Below, piece after piece: positions 47,109 to 54,544 of a DNA stretch of 64,000 nucleotides. Under the pieces are notes generated by a model, which searched no databases, was not told where the DNA came from, and saw only the letters and a list, made by a program, of their open reading frames with translations. Location: the NCBI RefSeq assembly GCF_001426905.1, contig NZ_LMFQ01000024.1, positions 658,234-722,233 of the forward strand. The letters run 5' to 3'. The translations under genes were made by a program, and so were the position numbers. Source of the stretch: Caulobacter sp. Root1455. GTDB lineage: Bacteria; Pseudomonadota; Alphaproteobacteria; Caulobacterales; Caulobacteraceae. Positions within the stretch are counted from its first letter, which is position 1, and each line of letters begins with the position of its first letter.

Positions 47109-48392
47109 CTAAACCTTCTCCACCGGCTTGAACCGGAACCGCCCGTCCAGCAGCTCGGGCCTCGGCAGATAGGTCCGCAGGTACATCGCGAACGGCCCGG
47201 TCTTCGGGGCCGGCAGCCAGTTGGCGGTGCGGTCGCCGCCGGGGTCGACGCGGCCGATCCAGAGATCCAGCGAGCCGTCGGCGTTGCGCTTGAGGCCCGC
47301 CGTGCGGTCGCTGATCGCATAGCGGTTCAGCGGATTGTCGGTGAAGAAGAACTGGCCGTCGTCGGTGGCCTCGTACATCGACAGCGACCAGAAGCCGTCC
47401 AGCGGCATGTCGGCCGGCAGGCTCAGGCGATAGAGGCCGTCGCCGGTGAACAGGCCCGCCCCGTCGTCGCCGGCCGCCTTCATGTACATCGCCTCCGCCA
47501 CGGGCAGCGCGCCCAGGCCCATCAGCGCGACGATGGCGCGATAGATGTAGTCCTGGCCGTAGTCGCCCAGATTGGCGCGCGGATAGGCCCAGCCGTCGAT
47601 GAAGGTCTGACGCCCCTTGGCGAAGCGGGTGATCATCCGGGCCTGGTCGGCGCCGACCTCGGCCGCGCCCGCGTCGAACGGCCCCACGCCCACGAAGGCG
47701 GCGGTCTTGCGCAGGAGCTTCTGGTCCACGGCGGGGGCCGGGTCGGCGGCCAGCAACCGGCGAGCGCTGTCGAAATAGCTCGCCGCGTCGGCGTCGCGGC
47801 CGGCATAGGTCGGCGGCGCCGCCGCCTTGGGTCCGGTCAGGACGAAGCCGTCCTGGACCTTGTGCACGGCCGGGACGTCGGCCGCGTCATTGACCAGGGT
47901 GCGGATCAACAGCCAGGCGTGCGGCGTGGCCACCCGCACCGGGTTGGGCCCCTTCGACGGTTGCCCCGGTCCGATCAGCGTGAAGGTTCCGCCCTCCCCG
48001 CCCACGGTCCGCAGACCCAGCACGGCGTTGTTGTTGGTGAACATGTCCATCACCGCCGCCGACCAGTAGCGCGCCCCGGTGGCGGGCACGGTCAGGGTCG
48101 CCGGCCCCTGACTCAGGTCAAGGAAAGCGATGGAGTAGAGCGTGTCGTTGTTGGGCGTGGTCACCGCGCGCGCGGCGTGGTCGCTGAGGGTCCGGCCATG
48201 GGTCAGCCTGTTGATCGCCGCGCCGGGCGCTTTCAGCATCCGCGCCCGCGTGGTGGCCATCTCGATCAGCGGCAGGGCGTAGAGCCAGGCCTGGGCGGCG
48301 GTCGAGATCTGCAGCCCCTGAGCGACGGCGGCTGCGCCGAGACCGATCACGCCAAGCGCGCCCGCGCTCAGGAACAGTTGTCGACGGTTCAT
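47109..48392 (-). CDS. DUF1254/DUF1214 domain protein, exported
   Basis: A 427-residue protein with an N-terminal signal or anchor (MNRRQLFLSAGALGVIGLGAAAVAQG). The DUF1254 part follows (AWLYALPLIEMATTRARM; TPNNDTLYSIAFLDLSQGP; YWSAAVMDMFTNNNAVLG), and the C-terminal DUF1214 part has DGFWSLSMYEATDDGQFFFTDNPLNRYAISDRT. No biochemical function is established. GGGGGACGAC precedes the ATG. A palindrome overlaps its presumed start of transcription. Confidence 0.9.
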   Translation of the reverse strand: MNRRQLFLSAGALGVIGLGAAAVAQGLQISTAAQAWLYALPLIEMATTRARMLKAPGAAINRLTHGRTLSDHAARAVTTPNNDTLYSIAFLDLSQGPATLTVPATGARYWSAAVMDMFTNNNAVLGLRTVGGEGGTFTLIGPGQPSKGPNPVRVATPHAWLLIRTLVNDAADVPAVHKVQDGFVLTGPKAAAPPTYAGRDADAASYFDSARRLLAADPAPAVDQKLLRKTAAFVGVGPFDAGAAEVGADQARMITRFAKGRQTFIDGWAYPRANLGDYGQDYIYRAIVALMGLGALPVAEAMYMKAAGDDGAGLFTGDGLYRLSLPADMPLDGFWSLSMYEATDDGQFFFTDNPLNRYAISDRTAGLKRNADGSLDLWIGRVDPGGDRTANWLPAPKTGPFAMYLRTYLPRPELLDGRFRFKPVEKV

Positions 48393-48400
48393 GTCGTCCC

Positions 48401-48416
48401 CCAAACAGTTGTTTGG
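48401..48416. promoter_or_regulatory. palindrome in DUF1254 gene promoter
   Basis: CCAAACAGTTGTTTGG has perfect 7-base arms around GT and starts 9 bp before the ATG at 48392. Inner AACA-N2-TGTT is also present just before the MFS gene (AACAAATGTT near 16906), hinting at one shared repressor. Confidence 0.35.
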
Positions 48417-48514
48417 CGGAGACTAGAACAGGTTACGCCGGCGCGTAAGCGGCCGGCGCGCAAGGACGCCCCGCCGGCCGCCGGCGACGGGCCGGCGGCG
48501 ACCGGGCGATCCGG

Positions 48515-48928
48515 TCAGGCGGCCGCTTCGTGGCGAACCGCCCGGACGACATCGGTCAGGGTCATGATCGTGGCGTCGACCCGCTCATGCGGATCGGATC
48601 CGACCACCTTGTCAGCGAGAGCCTTCGGCAGCGCCTCGCGCAGATGCCCGAGAGCCCGCGGCGGAGCGACGAGAATCAAGCGGTCGAAGCTGTGGGCGCG
48701 AGCGACCTCCTCCAGCTTGTGAGCCAGATCGGTGACGAAGGCCCGTTCCGCGCGGTCATGGGCATCGCCTTCGTGGGGCGCGGCGCCGCTCGAATGGGCG
48801 TGGCGCGGCTTCAAGCCAGCCAGCCACTCGGGCCGGTCATGCAGCGGACCGTCCAGCCGCGGTTGCTCGAGAAGACGTGCTCTGTGGCCATCAGCCACCA
48901 CCACCAGGGTGCTTGCATCGGGGATCAT
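48515..48928 (-). CDS. host attachment protein family (PF10116-like)
   Basis: A 137-residue soluble protein. TLVVVADGHRARLLEQP at the start, ERAFVTDLAHKLEEVARAHSFDRLILVAPPRALGHLREAL in the middle and a last HERVDATIMTLTDVVRAV fit the family named after an Agrobacterium attachment gene. The fold is related to the eRF1 domain-3/RNase-H-like group, and the real function is uncertain. It is 67 bp downstream of the TrmJ-like gene on the same strand. Confidence 0.85.
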   Translation of the reverse strand: MIPDASTLVVVADGHRARLLEQPRLDGPLHDRPEWLAGLKPRHAHSSGAAPHEGDAHDRAERAFVTDLAHKLEEVARAHSFDRLILVAPPRALGHLREALPKALADKVVGSDPHERVDATIMTLTDVVRAVRHEAAA

Positions 48929-48995
48929 GGCGAAACTCCATCGCGACTGAAGCCGCAGAGGTGGGCCTCGTTACGACGCTCGACCATGACCTCGA

Positions 48996-49796
48996 TCAAT
49001 CCGCCGGCGGATCGGGGTCTATTTTCGCCGCCTTCTGCGCCGCCAGCTTGGCCAGCACCCGGCCGCGCCCCTTGGACAGGGCGGTGACCACGCCCCGGAA
49101 GGTGCGAACCTCCTGCTCGGTCAGCCGGGCCCGGGCCAGCGGGGCGCGCAGGTTGCGGACCATCGACGGCTTCTTCTCGGGCGGATGATAGAAGCCCGCC
49201 TTCTCCAGCTCGTCCTCCAGCTGGCCGTACAGGCCCAGCAGGCTGGACTGGTCGGCCGGCTCGGCGACGTTGTACTCGAACCGCGACCACGGCCGGTCGT
49301 CGACCGTCATCTTCCATTCGTAGGCGTTGATCGACACGGCCTGGGCCAGGTTCAGCGACCGGAACTTCTCGTCGATCGGGATCGAGACGATGGCCTGGCA
49401 CAGGGCGATGTCGTCGGTCTCCAGCCCCGCCCGCTCGCCGCCGAACAGCAGGCCCACCGCGAAGCCCTGGGCGACGTCGGCCGACAGGTGGCCGGCGGCC
49501 TCGCGCGGCGTGTAGACCGGCAGCCGGGTCTCGCGCGGTCGGGCCGTGGTGGCGAACACCAGCTTCAGGTCGGCGATGGCGTCTTCCAGGCGGTCGAACA
49601 CCTTGGCGTTGTCCAGCGGCCAGTCGGCGCCCGAGGCGCTGGCCCAGGCGCGCTCTTGCGGCCAGCCGTCGCGCGGCTTGACCAGGCGCAGGTCCGACAG
49701 GCCGAAATTGGCCATCACCCGGGCGACCGCGCCGATGTTCTCGGCCAGTTGCGGGTGATTCAGGATCACGCAGGGCGGGAGGTGCTTGGAGGTCAT
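48996..49796 (-). CDS. trmJ: TrmJ-like RNA methyltransferase (SpoU family)
   Basis: A 266-residue SPOUT-class methyltransferase. Motif 1 is HPQLAENIGAVARVMANFG near residues 12-30, motif 2 LLFGGERAGL near 122, and motif 3 SLNLAQAVSINAYEW near 151-165, forming the trefoil knot that binds S-adenosylmethionine. The C-terminal extension with LEKAGF and MVRNLRAPLARARLTEQEVRTFRG is typical of TrmJ, which methylates position 32 of tRNA. Start at 49796 has AAGGGTGG upstream. Confidence 0.9.
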   Translation of the reverse strand: MTSKHLPPCVILNHPQLAENIGAVARVMANFGLSDLRLVKPRDGWPQERAWASASGADWPLDNAKVFDRLEDAIADLKLVFATTARPRETRLPVYTPREAAGHLSADVAQGFAVGLLFGGERAGLETDDIALCQAIVSIPIDEKFRSLNLAQAVSINAYEWKMTVDDRPWSRFEYNVAEPADQSSLLGLYGQLEDELEKAGFYHPPEKKPSMVRNLRAPLARARLTEQEVRTFRGVVTALSKGRGRVLAKLAAQKAAKIDPDPPAD

Positions 49797-49894
49797 CGCC
49801 ACCCTTTGCCGCCGGACCGCCGCGCGGTGCAAGCCCCACAATGACGGTTCATGCGTTTAGCCTCGGTCCAGTTCCGCTGAAGCTAGCCGAGACC

Positions 49895-50911
49895 ATGATG
49901 TTCCGACGCGCCGCCGTCCTTGTTCTGCTCCTCGTGCTGGCCGGCTGCGGCGAACCGCCGATGCTGGGTCAGACCGACCCGCTGTTCGACCGCCAGAAGA
50001 TGACGGCCGACTTCCAGCCCATCGCCGACCGCGTCGCGCCGGGCCAGCTGGGCGTGGCCGTCGAGGACCTGGGCACCGGCCAGATCATCTCGTTCAACGG
50101 CGAAAGGCGCTTCCCCCTGCAGGCCGTGTTCACGGCGCCGCTGGGCGCGGCGGTGATGGCCGAGGTCGAGGCCAAGCGGCTGCGGCTGGACGACATCCTG
50201 CTGATCGAGGATGTCGATCTGTCGCCGCCGCCCAGCGGCGTCGCCGACCTTTGGGCGGGACCCATGACCTACAGCGTCCAGGACCTGCTGGAGCGCGCGA
50301 TCCGCGACGGCGACAACACCGCCGCAGACGTCCTGATGAAGCGGATCGGCGGCCCTGGCGCGGTCACCGCCTGGCTGCAGGGCCGCAAGGTCAATGCGCT
50401 GGACATCGACCGCTACCAGCGCCAGCTGCAGCCCGACAGCCTGGGCCTGGCCTCGTTCCGCGCCGACTGGAAGGGCGAGGCCGCCTACCGCGCCGCCCTC
50501 GACAAGGTTCCGCCCGCCGAACGCCGCCGGGCGATCCGGGCCTATCTGGCCGATCCGCGCGACACCGCCACGCCCCTGGGGGCCTTGCGGTTCCTGGAGG
50601 CCGTGAACCAGGCCGAGCTGCTGGGGCCGGACTCGCGGCGCCTGCTGGGCCGGATCATCAGCCAGACCCGAGGCGGGGCGGGCCGCCTGCGCGCCGCCGT
50701 GCCCGAAGGCGGCCGCCTCAATCACATCCCCGCCACCGCACGCACCGACCTGGGCTTCACGCCCGTGGTCAACGACATCGGCGTCTACACCCTCAAGGAC
50801 GGCCGCAAGTTCGCCGTCGTCGCCTTCATCTCGGGCTCGCCCCTGCCGGTCGCCGAGCAGGAAAAGGCCATCGCCGACGTCGGACGGGTGGTGATCAAGG
50901 CGGCGAAGTAG
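49895..50911 (+). CDS. class A beta-lactamase-fold lipoprotein lacking catalytic residues
   Basis: A 338-residue protein with a lipoprotein signal (LLLVLAGC, Cys20-21 region). The fold of class A beta-lactamases is recognisable (LGVAVEDLGTGQIISFNGERRFPLQ; YSVQDLLERAIRDGDNTAADVLM). However, the S-x-x-K motif is A77-V-F-T80, the S-D-N loop is G139-D-N, the Glu166 region is DRYQRQLQ without Glu, and K-T-G is replaced by ATARTDLG near 280. It should not hydrolyse beta-lactams. It may be a cell-wall binding or regulatory pseudoenzyme. The tail overlaps the convergent GNAT gene by 17 bp. Confidence 0.85.
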   Translation: MMFRRAAVLVLLLVLAGCGEPPMLGQTDPLFDRQKMTADFQPIADRVAPGQLGVAVEDLGTGQIISFNGERRFPLQAVFTAPLGAAVMAEVEAKRLRLDDILLIEDVDLSPPPSGVADLWAGPMTYSVQDLLERAIRDGDNTAADVLMKRIGGPGAVTAWLQGRKVNALDIDRYQRQLQPDSLGLASFRADWKGEAAYRAALDKVPPAERRRAIRAYLADPRDTATPLGALRFLEAVNQAELLGPDSRRLLGRIISQTRGGAGRLRAAVPEGGRLNHIPATARTDLGFTPVVNDIGVYTLKDGRKFAVVAFISGSPLPVAEQEKAIADVGRVVIKAAK

Positions 50912-51350
50912 CCAGGTCCAGGCCGTATTCCAGGAACCGGGTCTCGCGGGTCCAGCCCAGGCGCTCGTACAGGGTTTGAGCCGCCAGGTTGTCGACGCCG
51001 GTGACCAGGGACAGGCCGGCCGCTCCGGTCTCGCGGGCCAGGGCGGCGGCGGCCTCGACCAGCCGTCGGCCCGCCCCGCCGCGTCGCCGGCCGGGCTCGA
51101 CATAGAGGTCGTTGAGGATGAAGGTCGCCGCCGCCCGGACCGACGAGAAGCTGGGATACAGTTGCACGAAGCCGACGGCCCGGCCGGCGTCCAGCGCCAG
51201 CAGGATCACCGACTGCCCGCGCGCCATCCGCTCGCCCAGGAACCGGCGCGCGGCCGCTTCGTCGGAGGGCCGGCCGTAGAACTGGCGATAGCGGTCGAAC
51301 AGCGGAACCAGCCCCTGCAGGTCGTCCGGCGCGGCGCGGCGGATCTCCAT
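50895..51350 (-). CDS. GNAT family N-acetyltransferase
   Basis: A 151-residue acetyltransferase. The acetyl-CoA loop is VEPGRRRGGAGRRLVEAAAALA near residues 88-108 (R/Q-x-x-G-x-G/A type). LNDLYV is the strand before it and YERLGWTRETRFLEYGL is the usual C-terminal part. Substrate unknown. It begins 2 bp after the stop of the preceding exported-protein gene, indicating cotranscription. Confidence 0.92.
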   Translation of the reverse strand: MEIRRAAPDDLQGLVPLFDRYRQFYGRPSDEAAARRFLGERMARGQSVILLALDAGRAVGFVQLYPSFSSVRAAATFILNDLYVEPGRRRGGAGRRLVEAAAALARETGAAGLSLVTGVDNLAAQTLYERLGWTRETRFLEYGLDLATSPP

Positions 51351-51352
51351 CG

Positions 51353-51919
51353 TCAGGCGGTCCGGCTGTAGCGCATGAGCCAGTTGGTCTCCCAGGTCGC
51401 GCCGCCGTCGGGCGAGAAGGCCTGCTCCCACTGGGCCAGGTCCGGCGACAGAGAGGTGAACCGCCCGCGCACCTTGATCGGCCGCCCCTCGAAGGTGTCG
51501 TCCGACAGGAAGGTCCCCACCCCGTTCTCGAACCGGCCCAGGCCCGGCGCGTCCAGTCTCAGGGGATCGCTCCCGCTCAGGTACCAGTCGGCCCAGACGC
51601 CGGTCTTGGCGTCGAAGGCCCGCAGACCCAGGCCGCTGGACGGCCCGCCGGCCCGCCGGGCGAAGCTTTCGTTGAGGTTCACCACCCCGCCCAGCAGGGA
51701 CCGGCAGGTGGTGGTCCCCTCGAATTCCTCCCAGTCGTCATTGCCCGCCAGGCGCTTTTTCAGCCGGCGGTGGTGCACGGCCCAGGACCCGACGAAGAAG
51801 TCGAAGTCGTGGATCGAGCCGGTGGCTGCGGGCTGGGCGATCGCGCTCGACACGGCGGTGAAGGCCGGCAGGGCGGCGATCGCCAGCACTAGGGCGCGGC
51901 GGTCGAGATCGTGGGTCAT
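51353..51919 (-). CDS. exported protein, third copy of a tandemly duplicated unknown domain
   Basis: A 188-residue protein with a signal peptide (ALVLAIAALPAFTAVSSAIAQ). The single domain reads IHDFDFFVGSWAVHHRRLKKRLAGNDDWEEFEG, GLGLRAFDAKTGVWADWYLSG, GRFENGVGTFLSDDTFEGRPIKVRGRF and WEQAFSPDGGATWETNWLMRYSR as blocks. The same blocks occur twice in the gene upstream. It resembles DUF1579-type proteins with small hydrophobic pocket folds, but I cannot name it. The ATG at 51919 has GAGG upstream. The frame of the broken upstream gene runs into it without a stop. Confidence 0.7.
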   Translation of the reverse strand: MTHDLDRRALVLAIAALPAFTAVSSAIAQPAATGSIHDFDFFVGSWAVHHRRLKKRLAGNDDWEEFEGTTTCRSLLGGVVNLNESFARRAGGPSSGLGLRAFDAKTGVWADWYLSGSDPLRLDAPGLGRFENGVGTFLSDDTFEGRPIKVRGRFTSLSPDLAQWEQAFSPDGGATWETNWLMRYSRTA

Positions 51920-51933
51920 CGGAGCCTCGGCGG

Positions 51934-52942
51934 TCATTTGGAGAAATCGGAGAACCAGTTGGTCTCCCAGGTCTCGCCGCCGTCGGGCGAGAAGGCCTGC
52001 TCCCAATGGCCTGTGGCGGGGGTGATGTTCGACCAGATGAACCGAACCTTGATCGGCCGCCCACGCAGGGTGTCGTCCGCGTAGAGGGTCGCGGCTCCAT
52101 CCACGAACCGCCCCTTCATCGGCGGTGACGCCGCTATAGGACCCGCTGGGCATGGCGAAGAGGTTGTCGTCCAGATTGCCCAGCCCGCCCAGGGTGGGCC
52201 ACCAGGTCTGAACGCCGTCGAAGTCGACCCACTCGGTGCTGCCGGCCAGGCGTTCCTTCAGGCGGCGGTGGCGCACCTTCCAGTCGCCGGGGCGGCTGTC
52301 GAAGGCGTTGGGGCCGTCGCGCCGGTCGATGGCGGGCGTCCAGCCGGAGGTCACGGTCGGTTCGCCTGGCTTGGCGCGGGTGAAGTCGGTGGTCCAGTTG
52401 ACGGCCCAGGACTGGCCGCCGTCGCTCGACAGGGCCTGCTCCCAACGGGCCGTGTCCGGGGTCGGGCGGCTCCAGGTCACGCGCACCCGGACCGGCTTTC
52501 CGGCCCGCGTGTCGTCCGAATAGAACTGGCCCACGCCGTTCTCGAAGCGACCCTTGATCGGCTTGCCCACGCCCGCGCCGGGATCGCGACCGTCCACCCA
52601 CCAGACCGCCCACAGCCCGGTCTGGGGATCGTAGGCGCGCAGGCTGACGCCGCGATACGGCCCGTCCGGGGTGTTGAACAGGTTGTCGCCGGAATTGGCC
52701 CAGCCCTTCATCAGCGACCGCTGGGTGAACAGGCCGTCGAACTCGACCCAGTCATCGGTCGAGCCGGCCCTCAGCTTGCGGTGACGGGCCCTCCAGTCGC
52801 CGTTCATGAAATCAAAGTCGCGCAGGCCCGTCAGGTTGGAGCCCTTCGGCTTGACGTTGTCCTGCGACGCGAAGGCCGGGCCGCGGAACGCCGCCGTCAT
52901 CGCCAGGATCGCCACCGCCACGACGCCGCGTCTTGATGTCAC
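51934..52942 (-). pseudogene. two-domain version of the duplicated exported protein, frameshifted in copy 2
   Basis: It starts at the GTG complementary to 52940-52942 after GGGAGG, with signal peptide TSRRGVVAVAILAMTAAFRGPAFASQ split at A-S-Q. Copy 1 is intact (LRDFDFMNGDWRARHRKL to FENGVGQFYSDDTRAGKPV). Copy 2 is intact to SGSYSGV near 52130. There about 30 residues present in the other copies (the R-A-Y-D-P-x-T-G-x-W-x-x-W-W region) are missing, and the remaining end (KGRFVDGAATLYADDT to NWFSDFSK) is in another frame, ending at 51934. The original frame stays open into the next gene, potentially giving a 529-residue fusion. Confidence 0.6.
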
Positions 52943-53078
52943 CACCGGATCCTCCCTGATCTCGAGGGCGATGATCCTCGCGGCGCGCGTGGAGACGAGA
53001 GCCAATCGCGGCGATGTTCGGGGCGCCAATCGGATCGTCCGCTTGAGATCGGCGGGGTACTCGCGCACAAAAGCCGCG

Positions 53079-54485
53079 ATGAACGCCGTGCTCGAACTTG
53101 AGATCCAGCTGCCGGCCGCCGGCTCGCGCGAGGTCCGCCGGCGGCTGCACGAGCAGCTTCGCGAGGCGATCGCGGCGGGCCGCCTGGCCCACGGCGTCCA
53201 GCTTCCCGCCAGCCGGGCGCTGGCCGAGCGCCTGGGCCTGTCGCGCAACACGGTGATGGCGGTCTATGACCTGCTGCTGAGCGAGGGCCTGATCGTCTCG
53301 CGGCCCGGCGCGGGCGCCTTCGTCGCCGCCCAGGCCCAGCCCTTCGCCGGCGAGCCGTCCCCCCGGCGGGCGGCGGCGCCCGAGGTCCCGGTCCTCTACA
53401 ACTTGCGCCCCGGTCGTCCCGACACCGCCAGCTTTCCCTATGACATCTGGGGCCGGCTGACCGGACGGGCCTTGCGTCAGTTCTCGCGGGCCGCGACGCC
53501 CTATCGCGAGCCGGCGGGCCATCCGGCCTTGCGCGAGGCGATCGCCGGCCACCTGTCGTTCACCCGCGCCATCGCCTGCTCGCCGCGCGACGTGATCGTC
53601 ACGGTCGGCGCCCAACAGGCCTTCGATCTCCTGGCCCGCACCCTGCTGACGCCGGAACGCCCGGTGGTGGCGGTCGAGGATCCCGGCTATCCGGCGGCCC
53701 GCGACGCCTTCGCCGCCGCCGGGGCGCGCATCCACCCCGTGCGGGTCGACGCCGAGGGCCTGGTGGTCGACGAGCTGCCCGACGACGCGGCGGTGATCTG
53801 CGTGACCCCCTCGCAGCAGTTTCCGACCGGCGTCGCGATGTCGCCCCGCCGGCGCGCCGCCCTGCTGGCCTTCGCCGCCGAGCGCCGGGCGATCGTCGTC
53901 GAGGACGACTACGGCGGCGAGTTCCGCTTCGACGACCCGCCGTTGGACGCCCTGCGCACGCTCGATCGCTCCGGGGGGCGCGAGGGGAGTGGGGTCTTCT
54001 ATGTCGGCACCTTCTCCCAGAGCCTGCTGCCGGCCCTGCGCATCGGCTTCGTCGTCGCCCCCGAGCAGGACCGCGACGCCCTGGCGGCCGCGCGCGAGCG
54101 CAGCGACTGGCATGGTCCGGCGATCGAGCACGCCACCCTGGCCGCCTTCATCGCCGAGGGCCACCTGGCCCGCCACATGCGGCGCATGCGCAAGGTCTAT
54201 GCGGAGCGTCGCGCGGCCCTGCTGCGGGCGCTGGAGGTCCATTGCGGCGATCGGCTGACGCCGCTGCCGGCCGCCGCCGGCCTGCACCTGGCCGCCCTGC
54301 CCCGCGCGCCGCTGGACGTCGAGGGCGTGGCCGCCCGCGCGGCGCGGTTGGGGGTGGCGGTGGAGACCTTGGCCAGCTTCACCCTCCAGCGCCCCGCGCC
54401 GTCGGGCCTGGTCCTGGGTTTCGGCCAGATCGACGTCGCCCGGATCGACCCGGCGATCGCGCGACTGGCCGAAGCGATCGGCTAG
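53079..54485 (+). CDS. MocR/PdxR-type GntR regulator with aminotransferase domain, PLP lysine replaced
   Basis: A 468-residue protein. The N-terminal GntR winged helix is at about 18-85 (LREAIAAGRLAHGVQLPASRALAERLGLSRNTVMAVYDLL), and the rest is a class I aminotransferase domain (GHPALREAIAGHL; VEDPGYPAARDAF; VVEDDYGGEF). The motif that normally reads GTFSK is GTFSQ: residue 314 is Gln (CAG at 54018-54020), so no Schiff base with PLP can form there. It is divergent (136-bp gap) from the duplicated exported-protein genes, which it may control. Confidence 0.9.
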   Translation: MNAVLELEIQLPAAGSREVRRRLHEQLREAIAAGRLAHGVQLPASRALAERLGLSRNTVMAVYDLLLSEGLIVSRPGAGAFVAAQAQPFAGEPSPRRAAAPEVPVLYNLRPGRPDTASFPYDIWGRLTGRALRQFSRAATPYREPAGHPALREAIAGHLSFTRAIACSPRDVIVTVGAQQAFDLLARTLLTPERPVVAVEDPGYPAARDAFAAAGARIHPVRVDAEGLVVDELPDDAAVICVTPSQQFPTGVAMSPRRRAALLAFAAERRAIVVEDDYGGEFRFDDPPLDALRTLDRSGGREGSGVFYVGTFSQSLLPALRIGFVVAPEQDRDALAAARERSDWHGPAIEHATLAAFIAEGHLARHMRRMRKVYAERRAALLRALEVHCGDRLTPLPAAAGLHLAALPRAPLDVEGVAARAARLGVAVETLASFTLQRPAPSGLVLGFGQIDVARIDPAIARLAEAIG

Positions 54486-54544
54486 AGCGCGACCGCCGAA
54501 AGTGGACGCCGGCTTCGGCGCCCGTCACGCTTTGAATGCCTGAA

